A stretch of 32,295 nt of DNA from Dactylosporangium sp. (GTDB taxonomy: Bacteria; Actinomycetota; Actinomycetes; Mycobacteriales; Micromonosporaceae). Shown piece by piece: positions 15,412 to 24,485 of the stretch. The notes under the pieces were generated by a model. It had not been told where the DNA came from and searched no databases. It saw nothing but the letters and a program-made list of their open reading frames with translations. Position numbers and translations under genes: made by a program. The stretch is taken from the NCBI GenBank assembly GCA_013041765.1, contig JABDRL010000411.1, positions 1-32,295 of the forward strand, in the 5' to 3' direction. The stretch's first letter is position 1, and the number at the start of each line of letters is the position of its first letter.

Positions 15412-16112
15412 CAACGGTTGACGTGATCGGTGTCGAGGGCGAGGCCACCAGAACGGTCAAGCTTCCCGGCGACGTCTTCGACGCCACCGCGAGTATTCCC
15501 CTGATGCATCAGGTCGTGGTGGCGCAGCTGGCGGCGGCGCGGCAGGGCACGCACAAGACCAAGACCCGCGGTGAGGTCGCTGGCGGCGGCCGGAAGCCGT
15601 ACAAGCAGAAGGGCACCGGCCGCGCCAGGCAGGGGTCGATTCGCGCTCCCCAGTTCACCGGCGGCGGTGTCGTCCACGGGCCGGTGCCGCGCGACTACAG
15701 CCAGCGCACTCCCAAGAAGATGAAGGTCGCCGCACTGCGCGGGGCCCTCTCCGACCGGGCGCGCGAGGGCCGGGTGCATGTCGTCGAGACCTTCGTCGAG
15801 GGCGAAACGCCCCAGACCAAGGCGGCGCTGGCGATGCTGCGGTCGATCACCGAGTCGGCGAAGGTCCTGATCGTTCTGAGCCGTTCCGACGAGCTCAGCT
15901 GGCTGAGCCTGCGGAACCTCCCGGCGGTTCACCTGATCACCGCAGACCAGCTCAACACCTACGACGTGCTGGACGCCGACGAGACCATCTTCACGACGAC
16001 GGCGCTGGAGGAGTTCCTCAGAACTCCGCTGGCGATCGTCGACGGGGCCGGCGACGCTGGGCAGTCCGTGGCCGACGGGGCCGCCGACCGAGATGAGGAG
16101 GCCGAGCAGTGA
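15408..16112 (+). CDS. rplD: 50S ribosomal protein L4
   Basis: A 234-residue protein with a long loop reaching the peptide exit tunnel. The ATG at 15408 overlaps the rplC stop by four bases. The tunnel loop carries [20 protein letters not shown] and [13 protein letters not shown]. The acidic C-terminal tail ([20 protein letters not shown]) is an extension beyond the E. coli protein, common in actinobacteria. In E. coli, L4 represses the S10 operon through the leader RNA; whether it does so here is unknown, but the 431-base upstream region leaves room. Confidence 0.97.
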   Translation: MTTVDVIGVEGEATRTVKLPGDVFDATASIPLMHQVVVAQLAAARQGTHKTKTRGEVAGGGRKPYKQKGTGRARQGSIRAPQFTGGGVVHGPVPRDYSQRTPKKMKVAALRGALSDRAREGRVHVVETFVEGETPQTKAALAMLRSITESAKVLIVLSRSDELSWLSLRNLPAVHLITADQLNTYDVLDADETIFTTTALEEFLRTPLAIVDGAGDAGQSVADGAADRDEEAEQ

Positions 16113-16411
16113 GCACGATCGCCGATGCACGCGATGTGATCATCAGGCCGGTGGTGTCGGAGAAGAGCTACGCCGCGCTCGACGGCAACTGGTACACGTT
16201 CCTGGTCCGTCCGGACGCGAACAAGACGCAAATCAAGATCGCCATTCAGGAGATTTTCAGCGTCCGCGTTGTGACGGTGAACACGCTCAATCGCGAGGGC
16301 AAGCGCAAGCGCACCCGTACGGGCTGGGGCAAGCGCAAGGACACCAAGCGGGCGATGGTGAAGCTCGTCGACGGTGACCGGATTGAAGCCTTCGGCGGGC
16401 CGGTCAGCTGA
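16109..16411 (+). CDS. rplW: 50S ribosomal protein L23
   Basis: A 100-residue protein at the exit of the ribosomal tunnel, where it docks trigger factor and SRP. It starts with a GTG that overlaps the rplD stop by four bases, behind GATGAGGAG in the rplD tail. The sequence [20 protein letters not shown] and the basic [19 protein letters not shown] loop are typical of the bacterial family. The length is normal. Confidence 0.97.
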   Translation: MSTIADARDVIIRPVVSEKSYAALDGNWYTFLVRPDANKTQIKIAIQEIFSVRVVTVNTLNREGKRKRTRTGWGKRKDTKRAMVKLVDGDRIEAFGGPVS

Positions 16412-16423
16412 GGGGTATAGACG

Positions 16424-17263
16424 ATGGCTATCCGAAAGTTCAATCCGACAACGCCGGGGCGCCGGGGTTCGAGCGTCGCCGACTTCGCTGAGATCACTCG
16501 ATCGACGCCGGAGAAGTCGCTGCTCGTTCCGCTGCCAGGCAAGGGCGGCCGTAACGTTCACGGCCGGGTGACCGCACGCCACCAGGGCGGTGGGCACAAG
16601 CGCCAGTACCGTCTGGTCGATTTCCGCCGGGCGGACAAGGACGGCATTCCGGCGAAGGTCGCGCACATCGAGTACGACCCGAACCGCACCGCCCGAGTCG
16701 CGCTGCTGCACTACGCCGACGGCGAGAAGCGCTACATCATCTGTCCGAAGGACCTCCACCAGGGCGACCGGGTCGAGGCCGGCGTGGGCGCCGACATCAA
16801 ACCGGGCAACAACCTGCCACTGCGGAACATCCCCGTCGGTACGACGGTGCACGCGGTGGAACTGCGGCCGGGCGGGGGCGCCAAACTGGCGCGATCGGCC
16901 GGTGTCGGCATCCAGCTGCTGGGCCGGGAAAGCGACCATGCCACCCTGCGCATGCCCTCTGGAGAGATCCGGCGCGTTCCCGTCACCTGCCGGGCCACCG
17001 TTGGTGAGATCGGCAATGCCGATCAGTCAAACATCAGCTGGGGCAAGGCCGGTCGGATGCGGTGGAAGGGCAAGCGACCCACCGTCCGTGGCGTCGCGAT
17101 GAACCCGATCGACCACCCGCACGGCGGTGGTGAGGGCAAGACGTCCGGTGGCCGGCATCCGGTCAACCCCCAGGGCAAGCCCGAGGGACGGACCCGTCGC
17201 AAGGACAAGCCGAGCGACCGCCTGATCGTCCGTCGGCGTTACGCGAGCCGCAAGCGCGGTTAG
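16424..17263 (+). CDS. rplB: 50S ribosomal protein L2
   Basis: A 279-residue protein needed for subunit joining and peptidyl transfer. The ATG at 16424 is preceded by GAGGGG, 12 bases after rplW. The conserved DHPHGGGEG motif lies at 230-238, matching the region with the functionally important histidine of E. coli L2, and the protein ends in a basic [10 protein letters not shown] tail. Domain content and length are standard. It lies between rplW and rpsS as in nearly all bacteria. Confidence 0.98.
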   Translation: MAIRKFNPTTPGRRGSSVADFAEITRSTPEKSLLVPLPGKGGRNVHGRVTARHQGGGHKRQYRLVDFRRADKDGIPAKVAHIEYDPNRTARVALLHYADGEKRYIICPKDLHQGDRVEAGVGADIKPGNNLPLRNIPVGTTVHAVELRPGGGAKLARSAGVGIQLLGRESDHATLRMPSGEIRRVPVTCRATVGEIGNADQSNISWGKAGRMRWKGKRPTVRGVAMNPIDHPHGGGEGKTSGGRHPVNPQGKPEGRTRRKDKPSDRLIVRRRYASRKRG

Positions 17264-17274
17264 AGGAGTAGATC

Positions 17275-17556
17275 ATGCCCCGTAGCTTGAAAAAGGGTCC
17301 GTTCGTCGACGACCACCTGATTAAGAAGGTGGAAGCGCAGAACGCCAGGAACTCCAAGAACGTCATCAAGACGTGGTCGCGACGGTCGACGGTCATCCCG
17401 GAGATGCTCGGTCAGACGATCGCTGTCCACGACGGACGGAAGCATGTTCCGGTGTTCATCACCGAATCGATGGTCGGGCACAAGCTCGGCGAGTTCGCGC
17501 TGACGCGCACGTTCAAGGGCCACGAGAAGGACGACCGCAGGAGCCGTCGGCGGTAA
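17275..17556 (+). CDS. rpsS: 30S ribosomal protein S19
   Basis: A 93-residue protein that forms a complex with S13 in the 30S head and contacts the A-site tRNA. It begins [20 protein letters not shown] behind GAGGAGTAG (17264 region), 11 bases after rplB. The motifs [21 protein letters not shown] and [11 protein letters not shown] are conserved. The basic tail is normal. Confidence 0.98.
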   Translation: MPRSLKKGPFVDDHLIKKVEAQNARNSKNVIKTWSRRSTVIPEMLGQTIAVHDGRKHVPVFITESMVGHKLGEFALTRTFKGHEKDDRRSRRR

Positions 17557-17595
17557 CCCGCCGAGGGATCCAACGAGGATCAAGGGGAACTCCCG

Positions 17596-18117
17596 ATGCC
17601 AACGAAGAGCGACGCCGCGGCGCTTCCGGGCGCTCGGGCGATTGCGCGGCACGTGCGCATGTCGCCGACGAAGGCGCGCCGTGTTGTCAACCTCGTCCGC
17701 GGTCTGCCCGCGAAGGAGGCGCTCACGGTGCTGAAGTTCGCGCCACAGGCCGCGAGCGAGCAGGTGTACAAGGTGGTCGCCAGCGCGATCGCCAACGCAG
17801 AGAACAACGAGGGACTCGATCCCGAGTCGTTGCTGGTCAGCGAGGCGTTTGTCGATGATGGTCCGACGCTGAAGCGGTTCCGGCCACGAGCCCAGGGTCG
17901 GGCGTACCGCATTCGCAAGCGCACCTGCCACATCACCGTGGCGCTTGAGAGCGTCGTCGCCAAGTCCCGGCCCGCCCGGGCGGCGAAGAGGACGAGTGAA
18001 CCGGCGGTGCAGACCGCGAAGACGACCGCAGCGTCTACCAAGGACGTGACGCCCGCGAAGGCCGCGCCTGCGGGGGAGCGCGGGGGCGACGCCCCCGTGG
18101 GTGAGGAGACCGAGTAA
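17596..18117 (+). CDS. rplV: 50S ribosomal protein L22 with C-terminal tail
   Basis: A 173-residue protein lining the exit tunnel. The core (about 10-120) has [20 protein letters not shown] and the beta-hairpin [20 protein letters not shown], where macrolide-related changes occur in other bacteria. After about residue 125 there is an Ala/Lys/Thr-rich tail ending in acidic residues, absent from E. coli L22 but common in actinobacteria. The ATG at 17596 follows CAAGGGGA. The last base of its stop is the first base of the rpsC start. A GC hairpin (18081-18097) lies in the tail coding region. Confidence 0.97.
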   Translation: MPTKSDAAALPGARAIARHVRMSPTKARRVVNLVRGLPAKEALTVLKFAPQAASEQVYKVVASAIANAENNEGLDPESLLVSEAFVDDGPTLKRFRPRAQGRAYRIRKRTCHITVALESVVAKSRPARAAKRTSEPAVQTAKTTAASTKDVTPAKAAPAGERGGDAPVGEETE

Positions 18118-18953
18118 TGGGTCAGAAAGTTCACCCGCACGGGTTCCGGCTCGGCATCAGCACGGACTGGAAGTCTCGCTGGTATGCGGACAAGCTCTAC
18201 AAGGACTACATCGCCGAGGATGTCAAGATCCGACGCATGATGTCCAAGGGGCTGGAACGCGCCGGCGTTGCCAAGGTCGACATCGAGCGCACCCGGGACC
18301 GTGTCCGGGTGGATATCCACACCGCGCGGCCGGGCATCGTGATCGGTCGCAAGGGCGCCGAGGCCGACCGCATCCGTGGCGAGCTGGAGAAGCTGACCAA
18401 GAAGCAGGTTCAGCTCAACATCATCGAGGTGAAGAACCCCGAGTCCGACGCCCAGCTGGTGGCACAGGGCGTCGCCGAGCAGCTGTCCAGCCGGGTCAGC
18501 TTCCGCCGGGCCATGCGTAAGGCCATGCAGTCGGCGATGAAGAACCCGCTGGTCCGCGGGATCCGGGTGCAGGTCTCGGGCCGGCTCGGCGGTGCGGAAA
18601 TGAGCCGTACCGAGTTCTACCGCGAGGGCAGGGTTCCGCTGCACACCTTGCGGGCCAACATCGAGTACGGCTTCTTCGAGGCCCGTACCACCTTCGGCCG
18701 CATCGGTGTCAAGGTGTGGATCTACAAGGGGGACGCCGTGCCGGGCCGGGAGGCTCCGCCGGAGGCACCTCCGTCCCGTGGTCGCCGGGACCGCGGTGAC
18801 CGCTCGGAGCGTCCGCGTCGCGGTCGTTCCGGTTCCTCCGGAACAACCCCGGGGGGAACGGAAGCTGGACGGGCGGCGGCGAACGAGCAATCCAGTGCCG
18901 CTGCCGAGAGCTCGAAGGTCTCGGCACCCGCCGAGACGCAGCAGGAGGGCTGA
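18117..18953 (+). CDS. rpsC: 30S ribosomal protein S3
   Basis: A 278-residue protein at the mRNA entry channel with helicase-like function. The ATG overlaps the rplV stop by one base (TAATG), with GTGAGGAG just before it. The type II KH domain carries the GRKG loop at 77-80. The conserved core ends near residue 215. The remainder is a low-complexity tail rich in Arg, Gly, Ser, Pro and Glu, including [19 protein letters not shown], which is typical of actinobacteria and probably disordered. rplP begins four bases after the stop. Confidence 0.98.
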   Translation: MGQKVHPHGFRLGISTDWKSRWYADKLYKDYIAEDVKIRRMMSKGLERAGVAKVDIERTRDRVRVDIHTARPGIVIGRKGAEADRIRGELEKLTKKQVQLNIIEVKNPESDAQLVAQGVAEQLSSRVSFRRAMRKAMQSAMKNPLVRGIRVQVSGRLGGAEMSRTEFYREGRVPLHTLRANIEYGFFEARTTFGRIGVKVWIYKGDAVPGREAPPEAPPSRGRRDRGDRSERPRRGRSGSSGTTPGGTEAGRAAANEQSSAAAESSKVSAPAETQQEG

Positions 18954-18956
18954 GAG

Positions 18957-19382
18957 ATGCTCATGCCGCGCAAGCCCCCGAAGGGCTTCCGCAAACCGCA
19001 TCACCCGAATCGGCACGGTTCGGCCAAGGGCGGGACGAAGGTGGCCTTCGGCGACTACGGCATCCAGGCGCTCGGGCCTGCCTACATCACCAACCGGCAG
19101 ATCGAAGCGGCTCGTATCGCCATGAACCGGCATATCCGCCGTGGCGGTAAGGTCTGGATCACGGTCTTCCCGGACCAGGCCATCACCAAGAAACCAGCCG
19201 AAACCCGGATGGGCTCTGGTAAGGGCTCGCCCGAGTGGTGGGTGGTCAACGTCAAGCCAGGTCGGATCCTTTTCGAGATGTCATTCGGGAACGAGACGGT
19301 CGCGCGTGAGGCAATGCGTCGCGCGATCCACAAACTGCCGGTCAAGTGCCGCATCGTCAAGCGCGAAGTGGGTGAGGCGTGA
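18957..19382 (+). CDS. rplP: 50S ribosomal protein L16
   Basis: A 141-residue protein that binds 23S rRNA near the A site. The ATG at 18957 gives [20 protein letters not shown], close to the usual MLIPRRVKHRKQHHP beginning but with a slightly different basic stretch. The [24 protein letters not shown] section is highly conserved. AGGAGGGC in the rpsC tail is the ribosome binding site. The stop overlaps the rpmC start by one base. Confidence 0.97.
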   Translation: MLMPRKPPKGFRKPHHPNRHGSAKGGTKVAFGDYGIQALGPAYITNRQIEAARIAMNRHIRRGGKVWITVFPDQAITKKPAETRMGSGKGSPEWWVVNVKPGRILFEMSFGNETVAREAMRRAIHKLPVKCRIVKREVGEA

Positions 19383-19621
19383 TGGCAGCGGGCACAATGG
19401 CTGCGGAGCTTCGTGAGCTCGCCGACGACGAACTGGTGATCAAGCTGCGCGAGGCCAAGGTTGAGCTATTCAACCTCCGGGTGCAGTCGGCGACCGGTCA
19501 ACTCGACAGCCACGGGCGGCTCAAGGTCGTTCGGCGGGACATCGCCCGGATCTACACGGTCATGCGCGAGCGTGAGCTGGGCCTTGCGGCCGCGCCTGAG
19601 CCGATCGTGGAGGTGGCGTAG
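19382..19621 (+). CDS. rpmC: 50S ribosomal protein L29
   Basis: A 79-residue two-helix protein next to L23 at the tunnel exit. The ATG at 19382 overlaps the rplP stop by one base and gives [18 protein letters not shown], which aligns best with actinobacterial L29. A GTG at 19379 would add one residue and cannot be excluded. The [21 protein letters not shown] and [19 protein letters not shown] segments are conserved. The gene's last codons also encode the GGAGGT that serves rpsQ. Confidence 0.95.
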   Translation: MAAGTMAAELRELADDELVIKLREAKVELFNLRVQSATGQLDSHGRLKVVRRDIARIYTVMRERELGLAAAPEPIVEVA

Positions 19622-19623
19622 CC

Positions 19624-19923
19624 GTGAGCGAGCGAAGCGAGGGAACGCAAATGGGCGCAGAGACAACGGCCCAGCGCGGGCGGCGTAAGGTCCGAGAGGG
19701 CCTCGTCGTCAGCAACAAGATGGACAAGACCGTGGTGGTCGGGGTCGAGGACCAGGTCAAGCATCCGCTGTATGGCAAGGTCATCCGCCGGACCAGCAAG
19801 TTGAAGGCGCATGACGAGGCCAACGCCTGCGGTACCGGGGACCGGGTTCTGCTCATGGAAACCCGGCCACTCTCCGCCACGAAGCGGTGGCGAGTTGTTG
19901 AGATCCTCGAAAAGGCCAAGTAG
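19624..19923 (+). CDS. rpsQ: 30S ribosomal protein S17
   Basis: A 99-residue OB-fold primary rRNA-binding protein. The core [20 protein letters not shown] and [20 protein letters not shown] are canonical. Two starts are possible: GTG at 19624 behind GGAGGT (19609-19614), and ATG at 19651 behind GAGGGA (19639-19644), which would give 90 residues. The nine extra residues, MSERSEGTQ, are encoded by a GAGCGAGCGAAGCGAG repeat-like sequence and look non-conserved. The longer form is listed because its ribosome binding site is stronger. It ends the S10 group; the next gene is 87 bases away. Confidence 0.93.
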   Translation: MSERSEGTQMGAETTAQRGRRKVREGLVVSNKMDKTVVVGVEDQVKHPLYGKVIRRTSKLKAHDEANACGTGDRVLLMETRPLSATKRWRVVEILEKAK

Positions 19924-20010
19924 CCGACGAACCGTGAGGCCGTCAGGCCGAAGGTGGTTCTTCCAAGCTCCGGCTTCTGGTCGGAGGACTGGCAGACATA
20001 GGAGACAGAC

Positions 20011-20379
20011 GTGATCCAGCAGGAGTCGCGACTGCGCGTCGCCGACAACACCGGCGCAAAGGAGATCCTTTGCATCCGGGTACTCGGCGGCTCCGGTCGG
20101 CGCTACGCGAGCATCGGCGACGTCATCGTGGCCACCGTCAAGGACGCGATCCCTGGCGCTGGGGTGAAGAAGGGCGACGTCGTCAGGGCGGTCATCGTCC
20201 GAACCGCCAAGGAGCGGCGGCGCCCGGACGGCTCGTACATTCGCTTCGATGAGAACGCCGCGGTCATCATCAAGGACGGTGGCGATCCGCGCGGAACCCG
20301 CATCTTCGGGCCGGTCGGCCGGGAACTGCGGGACAAGCGGTACATGAAGATTATTTCGCTCGCACCGGAGGTGCTCTGA
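20011..20379 (+). CDS. rplN: 50S ribosomal protein L14
   Basis: A 122-residue protein at the subunit interface. The GTG at 20011 gives [20 protein letters not shown], behind AGGAGACAG. The signature [20 protein letters not shown] and the C-terminal [13 protein letters not shown] are intact. It opens the spc-type operon after an 87-base gap in which I see no convincing promoter, so it may be cotranscribed with the S10 operon. rplX follows after one base. Confidence 0.98.
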   Translation: MIQQESRLRVADNTGAKEILCIRVLGGSGRRYASIGDVIVATVKDAIPGAGVKKGDVVRAVIVRTAKERRRPDGSYIRFDENAAVIIKDGGDPRGTRIFGPVGRELRDKRYMKIISLAPEVL

Positions 20380-20380
20380 C

Positions 20381-20698
20381 GTGAAGGTACGGAAGGGCGA
20401 CACGGTGCTCGTCATCGCGGGTAGGGACAAGGGCATGCGGGGAAAGGTCCTGATGGCCTACCCCAAGCTCAACAGGGTCCTGGTCGAGGGCGTGAACCGG
20501 GTCAAGAAGCACACTCGGGTCCAGACGACGCAGCGGGGTGCCAAGACGGGCGGCATCGTGACCCAGGAGGCGACCATTCACGTCTCCAACGTCATGGTGA
20601 TCGACACTGAGGGCACGCCAACCCGCGTTGGATACCGCTACGACGAGAACAGGCAGAAGGTACGCATCGCGCGTATCTCCGGTAAGGACCTGGTATGA
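20381..20698 (+). CDS. rplX: 50S ribosomal protein L24
   Basis: A 105-residue assembly-initiator protein with a KOW motif near the N-terminus ([20 protein letters not shown]). The GTG start lies two bases after the last base of rplN, with GGAGGTG in the rplN tail as ribosome binding site. The [20 protein letters not shown] section is typical. The stop overlaps the rplE start by four bases (ATGA), suggesting coupling. Confidence 0.97.
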   Translation: MKVRKGDTVLVIAGRDKGMRGKVLMAYPKLNRVLVEGVNRVKKHTRVQTTQRGAKTGGIVTQEATIHVSNVMVIDTEGTPTRVGYRYDENRQKVRIARISGKDLV

Positions 20699-21258
20699 CG
20701 ACTGCGGAGAAGGCGCTGCCTCGGCTGAAGCAGCGGTACCGGGACGACATGATTGGCCAGCTGCGGGAGCAGTTCGGGTACACCAACCCGATGCAGGTGC
20801 CCGGCCTGGTCAAAGTCGTCGTCAACATGGGGGTCGGCGAGGCCGCGAGGGACGCCAAGCTTATCGATGGCGCCGTTCGTGACCTGGCAACGATCACCGG
20901 GCAGAAGCCGCAGATTCGGCGGGCGACCAAGTCCATCGCGCAGTTCAAACTGCGGGAGGGCATGCCGATCGGCGCCAAGGTGACGCTGCGCGGCGACCGG
21001 ATGTGGGAGTTCCTCGACCGGCTGCTGTCGATCGCGCTGCCCCGAACCCGCGACTTCCGCGGGCTCGACGGGCGCAAGCTCGACGGCAACGGCAACTACA
21101 CGTTCGGGCTCACCGAGCAGTCGGTCTTCCACGAGATTGACCAGGACCGGATCGACCGGCCGCGGGGGATGGACATCACTGTGGTCACCACCGCTAGGAC
21201 CGACGACGAGGGTCGGGAGCTGCTGAAGCTCCTCGGCTTCCCGTTCAAGGAGAAGTGA
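20695..21258 (+). CDS. rplE: 50S ribosomal protein L5
   Basis: A 187-residue 5S rRNA-binding protein of the central protuberance. It starts [20 protein letters not shown] with an ATG overlapping rplX. The conserved [20 protein letters not shown], the [20 protein letters not shown] loop and the end [12 protein letters not shown] are present. In E. coli, S8 represses the spc operon near this point. I saw no clear S8-like site here, but the test was by eye only. Confidence 0.98.
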   Translation: MTTAEKALPRLKQRYRDDMIGQLREQFGYTNPMQVPGLVKVVVNMGVGEAARDAKLIDGAVRDLATITGQKPQIRRATKSIAQFKLREGMPIGAKVTLRGDRMWEFLDRLLSIALPRTRDFRGLDGRKLDGNGNYTFGLTEQSVFHEIDQDRIDRPRGMDITVVTTARTDDEGRELLKLLGFPFKEK

Positions 21259-21260
21259 GT

Positions 21261-21446
21261 ATGGCGAAGAAGGCACTGGTCCTCAAAGCCGCCCGGAAGC
21301 CGAAGTTCTCGTCCCGCGCATACACCCGCTGCCAGCGGTGTGGCCGGCCCAAGGCCGTGTACCGCAAGTTTGGACTCTGCCGGGTGTGTATCCGCGAGAT
21401 GGCACACCGGGGCGAGTTGCCCGGTGTTGCGAAGGCTTCCTGGTAG
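21261..21446 (+). CDS. rpsZ: 30S ribosomal protein S14 type Z (zinc form)
   Basis: A 61-residue small-subunit head protein. The ATG at 21261 is preferred over a GTG at 21255 because AAGGAGAAG has proper spacing and the family begins [11 protein letters not shown]24, C27, C40 and C43 form the zinc site, so this is the short zinc-binding type rather than the longer zinc-free S14 that many actinobacteria carry elsewhere. It is often annotated rpsN. The context, between rplE and rpsH, is the normal spc position. Confidence 0.97.
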   Translation: MAKKALVLKAARKPKFSSRAYTRCQRCGRPKAVYRKFGLCRVCIREMAHRGELPGVAKASW

Positions 21447-21526
21447 TACCCTCTGCTTCGCCGTAGGCCCTGTGGAATAGCTAGCTGGCCAGCAGGGAAC
21501 CGCGGCGAGAAAGGCTGACAAAACCC

Positions 21527-21934
21527 ATGACCATGACTGACCCGATCGCAGACATGCTGACCCGTCTGCGCAACGCCAACCAGGCGTATCACGACCAGGT
21601 ATTGATGCCGTACTCCAAGATCAAGGCGAATATCGCCGAGGTGCTCAAGACCGAGGGGTACGTCACGAACTGGAGCGTGCAGGAGCCGGAAGCCGGGCGT
21701 ATCGGCAAGACCCTGGTGGTCGAACTCAAATTCGGCCCGAACCGGGAGCGCAGCCTCGCCGGAATCCGCCGCGTCTCCAAGCCCGGCCTCCGGGTGTACG
21801 CCAAGTCCGTGGAAATGCCGCGGGTGCTCGGTGGCTTGGGCGTGGCGGTCATCTCGACATCCCAGGGACTGCTCACCGACCGGCAGGCCCGCAAACGAGG
21901 CGTTGGCGGGGAAGTCCTCGCCTACGTCTGGTGA
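21527..21934 (+). CDS. rpsH: 30S ribosomal protein S8
   Basis: A 135-residue primary 16S rRNA-binding protein. It begins [20 protein letters not shown] at the ATG at 21527; a second ATG at 21533 is possible but the first matches actinobacterial relatives. GCGAGAAAGG is the likely ribosome binding site. The C-terminal block with [17 protein letters not shown] corresponds to the conserved RNA-binding end. The 80-base gap before it contains the short palindromes AGCTAGCT and GCTGGCCAGC, of unknown role. Confidence 0.98.
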   Translation: MTMTDPIADMLTRLRNANQAYHDQVLMPYSKIKANIAEVLKTEGYVTNWSVQEPEAGRIGKTLVVELKFGPNRERSLAGIRRVSKPGLRVYAKSVEMPRVLGGLGVAVISTSQGLLTDRQARKRGVGGEVLAYVW

Positions 21935-21944
21935 GGAGGCTGCT

Positions 21945-22487
21945 ATGTCGCGAATCGGACGTAAACCGATTGTCATTCCCAACGGGGTCCAGGTGACCAT
22001 CGACGGGCAGAGCGTTCGGGTCAAGGGACCCAAGGGCGAGCTGAGCCACACCCTCGCCGAGCCGATCTGGGCCGAGCACGGCTCCGACGGGCAGTTGAAC
22101 GTCAACCGCCCGGACGACGAACGCCGGTCCAGGGAACTGCACGGACTGTCCCGCACGCTGGTGGCCAACATGATCGTTGGCGTCACCGAGGGGTACCGCA
22201 AATCCCTGGAGATTTCGGGGACCGGCTATCGCGTGCAGGCCAGGGGCCAGGACCTGGAGTTCTCGCTTGGCTTTTCCCACCCGGTGAAGGTCCCGGTTCC
22301 GGCCGGTATCACCTTCGCGGTCGAGCGGCCGACCCTGTTCCACATCAGCGGGATCGACAAGCAGCAGGTGGGCGAGGTGGCGGCCAATATCCGCAAGATT
22401 CGTCCACCCGAGCCCTACAAGGGCAAGGGCCTGCGCTACCAGGGCGAGGTTATTCGCCGCAAGGCTGGAAAGGCGGGTAAGAAGTAA
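21945..22487 (+). CDS. rplF: 50S ribosomal protein L6
   Basis: A 180-residue protein near the factor-binding site of the large subunit. The ATG at 21945 gives [20 protein letters not shown] behind GTGAGGAGG, 10 bases after rpsH. The two duplicated domains are visible, ending in the signature [20 protein letters not shown]. The frame is open further upstream inside rpsH, but that part is a shadow. Its stop overlaps the rplR start by one base. Confidence 0.98.
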   Translation: MSRIGRKPIVIPNGVQVTIDGQSVRVKGPKGELSHTLAEPIWAEHGSDGQLNVNRPDDERRSRELHGLSRTLVANMIVGVTEGYRKSLEISGTGYRVQARGQDLEFSLGFSHPVKVPVPAGITFAVERPTLFHISGIDKQQVGEVAANIRKIRPPEPYKGKGLRYQGEVIRRKAGKAGKK

Positions 22488-22882
22488 TGGGCGCGACATT
22501 GCTCAGGCGCCGCAAGTCCGGCGGCAACGCCGCCGCGCGACGCATCGGCCGGGCGCGCAGGCACTTCCGGGTGCGCCGGGTGATCCGGGGTACGCCGGCG
22601 CGTCCCCGCCTGGTCGTTACCCGCTCGTTGCGGCACATCGGTGTGCAGGTTGTGGACGATCTCGCCGGGCACACCCTGGTCGCGGCCTCGTCCATGGACG
22701 CCTCGATCCGTGGTGCCGAGGGCGACAAGAGCGCTATCGCCCGGAAAGTCGGCACGCTCCTCGGCGAGCGTGCCAAGGCGGCCGGCATCAGCACAGTGGT
22801 CTTCGACCGAGGCGGCAACAAGTACGCGGGGCGCATCGCCGCGCTGGCTGACGCCGCTCGCGAAGCCGGACTCGAATTCTAG
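22487..22882 (+). CDS. rplR: 50S ribosomal protein L18
   Basis: A 131-residue 5S rRNA-binding protein. The ATG overlaps the rplF stop (TAATG). The N-terminal basic arm ([20 protein letters not shown]) is followed by the core [20 protein letters not shown] and [20 protein letters not shown]. The N-terminus is a little longer and more Ala/Gly/Arg-rich than in E. coli. GGCGGGTAAGAAG in rplF is a weak ribosome binding site, consistent with coupling. Confidence 0.97.
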   Translation: MGATLLRRRKSGGNAAARRIGRARRHFRVRRVIRGTPARPRLVVTRSLRHIGVQVVDDLAGHTLVAASSMDASIRGAEGDKSAIARKVGTLLGERAKAAGISTVVFDRGGNKYAGRIAALADAAREAGLEF

Positions 22883-22897
22883 TTAGGAGATTCGTTC

Positions 22898-23521
22898 ATG
22901 CCTGGTCAACAGCGCAGGGGCGGCGGGTCCGGGGGCTCAGAAGGCGGCGGCGGTCGTCGCGAGCACCGGCGCGATGGAGGCGGTCGCGGCAACGCGGCCG
23001 CCGAGAAGACCCCACATATTGAGCGGGTCGTCGCGATCAACCGTGTCGCCAAGGTAGTCAAGGGCGGTCGTCGATTCAGCTTCACCGCCCTGGTCATCGT
23101 CGGGGACGGCGACGGCACGGTCGGCGTCGGCTACGGCAAGGCCAAGGAAGTTCCGGCGGCCATCGCCAAGGGCGTCGAGGAAGCCAAGAAGCACTTCTTC
23201 AAGGTGCCTCGTATCGCCTCCACCATTCCGCATCCGGTGCAGGGCGAGGACGCCGCCGGCGTCGTGCTGCTCAAGCCGGCCAGCGCCGGTACGGGCGTCA
23301 TCGCCGGTGGGCCGGTGCGTGCCGTGCTGGAATGCGCGGGCATCCACGATGTGCTCTCCAAGAGCCTCGGTTCGTCAAACGCGATCAACATCGTGCACGG
23401 GACGATCGCGGCGCTGAAGCAGCTGGAGTCGCCGGAGGCGGTCGCGGCGCGCCGGGGCCTTCCCGTCGAAGACGTGGCGCCAGCGTCGATGCTGAAGGCA
23501 CGCGCCGGAGCGGGGGCCTGA
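22898..23521 (+). CDS. rpsE: 30S ribosomal protein S5
   Basis: A 207-residue protein involved in decoding accuracy. It starts at the ATG at 22898 behind TTAGGAGA. The first about 40 residues are a Gly/Arg-rich disordered extension ([20 protein letters not shown]), longer than in E. coli. The double-stranded RNA-binding-like domain begins at [20 protein letters not shown]. The C-terminal lobe has the [20 protein letters not shown] signature. The next gene starts after one base. Confidence 0.98.
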   Translation: MPGQQRRGGGSGGSEGGGGRREHRRDGGGRGNAAAEKTPHIERVVAINRVAKVVKGGRRFSFTALVIVGDGDGTVGVGYGKAKEVPAAIAKGVEEAKKHFFKVPRIASTIPHPVQGEDAAGVVLLKPASAGTGVIAGGPVRAVLECAGIHDVLSKSLGSSNAINIVHGTIAALKQLESPEAVAARRGLPVEDVAPASMLKARAGAGA

Positions 23522-23522
23522 C

Positions 23523-23705
23523 ATGGCACGTCTGAAGGTCACACAGGTTCGCTCGAAGATCGGATCCAAGCAGAACCAGCGGGCAACCCTGCGGTCGCTT
23601 GGCCTGAAGCGGATTCGCGACGTGGTGGTCAAGGAGGACCGCCCCGAGATCCGGGGCATGATCCACACCGTGACCCACCTTGTCCAGGTGGAAGAGGTCG
23701 AGTAG
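23523..23705 (+). CDS. rpmD: 50S ribosomal protein L30
   Basis: A 60-residue protein of the standard bacterial short form. It reads [20 protein letters not shown] and then [20 protein letters not shown], ending in the acidic EEVE. The ATG is two bases after the last base of rpsE, so coupling is likely. Its position between rpsE and rplO is canonical. Confidence 0.97.
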   Translation: MARLKVTQVRSKIGSKQNQRATLRSLGLKRIRDVVVKEDRPEIRGMIHTVTHLVQVEEVE

Positions 23706-23709
23706 TCCA

Positions 23710-24171
23710 ATGACGATCAAGATTCACCACCTTCGTCCCGCACCGGGGGCCAAGACTCCGAAGACCCGCGTCGGCCGTGGCGAGGGCTCCAAGGGCAAGA
23801 CCGCTGGCCGCGGTACGAAGGGGTCCAAGGCACGCAAGAACATCCCAGCGGCCTTTGAGGGTGGGCAGATGCCCATTCACATGCGGCTGCCGAAGCTGAA
23901 GGGCTTCAAGAACCGCAACAAGGTCGTCTTCCAGGTGATCAACCTGGACCGGCTGGCCGAGCTGTTCCCGGATGGCGGGCAGGTCGGGCCGGTGGACCTG
24001 GCCCAGCGGGGCGCCGTTCGTCCGGGGCGGCTGGTGAAGGTTCTCGGCGAGGGCGACTTGGGCGGAATCGCCCTGCACGTCTCCGCGCATGCCTTCAGCG
24101 GTTCGGCCCGCGAGAAACTTGCGGCGGCTGGCGGATCCGCCAGCGTCCTCAGTACAGAACCGACCGAGTAA
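23710..24171 (+). CDS. rplO: 50S ribosomal protein L15
   Basis: A 153-residue late-assembly protein. The ATG at 23710 gives [20 protein letters not shown], the family beginning, four bases after rpmD; GAAGAGG in the rpmD tail is the likely ribosome binding site. The Gly/Lys-rich [20 protein letters not shown] section and [20 protein letters not shown] are diagnostic. It ends the spc ribosomal-protein series and is followed by a structured 314-base gap. Confidence 0.97.
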   Translation: MTIKIHHLRPAPGAKTPKTRVGRGEGSKGKTAGRGTKGSKARKNIPAAFEGGQMPIHMRLPKLKGFKNRNKVVFQVINLDRLAELFPDGGQVGPVDLAQRGAVRPGRLVKVLGEGDLGGIALHVSAHAFSGSAREKLAAAGGSASVLSTEPTE

Positions 24172-24193
24172 CGACCGGTCGTCACGATGTGGC

Positions 24194-24247
24194 CCTGATG
24201 GCGCCCTCCACCTGCTGGAGACAGCAGGACCGGCGGGCGCCATGAGG
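24194..24247 (+). terminator. Two-part hairpin after rplO
   Basis: The outer stem pairs ATGGCGCCC (24198-24206) with GGGCGCCAT (24235-24243), extended by three more pairs beyond one mismatch. The inner stem pairs CCTGCTG (24211-24217) with CAGCAGG (24222-24228), closed by a GAGA loop of the GNRA type. An internal loop of four and six bases separates them. There is no U-tract. It may terminate or attenuate the spc transcript, or it may be a protein-binding RNA. Confidence 0.5.
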
Positions 24248-24350
24248 TGTGCCTTGACCCGCCTACCACGCTCGAATGGGATGGCGATCCTCGGACTTGG
24301 AGACTTCCGGGCTCGCTTCCCCGCACGGGGATGATCTGTTCGGGGCGGAC

Positions 24351-24359
24351 TGTTAGAGT
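24351..24359 (+). promoter_or_regulatory. Possible secY promoter (extended -10)
   Basis: TGTTAGAGT contains TAGAGT (24354-24359), fitting TANNNT, with an upstream TGN extension. No good -35 is seen at the usual distance. An 8-base inverted repeat, CTGTTCGG (24336-24343) and CCGAACAG (24379-24386), flanks it. The call rests mainly on the -10 and on local AT-richness. Confidence 0.35.
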
Positions 24360-24485
24360 TCCCGGCAGTCTGATATATCCGAACAGCAACGCCAGCACAG
24401 ATCGACCACCCTCATCACTCAGCCGCATCTGGAACGGGTCGGGACGGCCCCGAGCCTAGCGGCCGCCTTGCGCAGGAGGACGAAG

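Larger units (their letters stand above)
24172..24485 (+). other. Structured gap between rplO and secY
   Basis: These 314 bases hold no gene. They contain a large two-part hairpin 22 bases after the rplO stop (24194-24247), a possible promoter with an extended -10 (24351-24359), an inverted repeat around it (24336-24343 and 24379-24386), the AT-rich palindrome GATATATC (24372-24379), and the secY ribosome binding site AGGAGGA (24474-24480). Together they suggest that secY and adk can be expressed separately from the ribosomal genes. Confidence 0.65.

Noticed and set aside
18722-18994. Minus-strand frame opposite the rpsC tail
   Set aside because: Shadow of the repetitive Arg/Gly tail.
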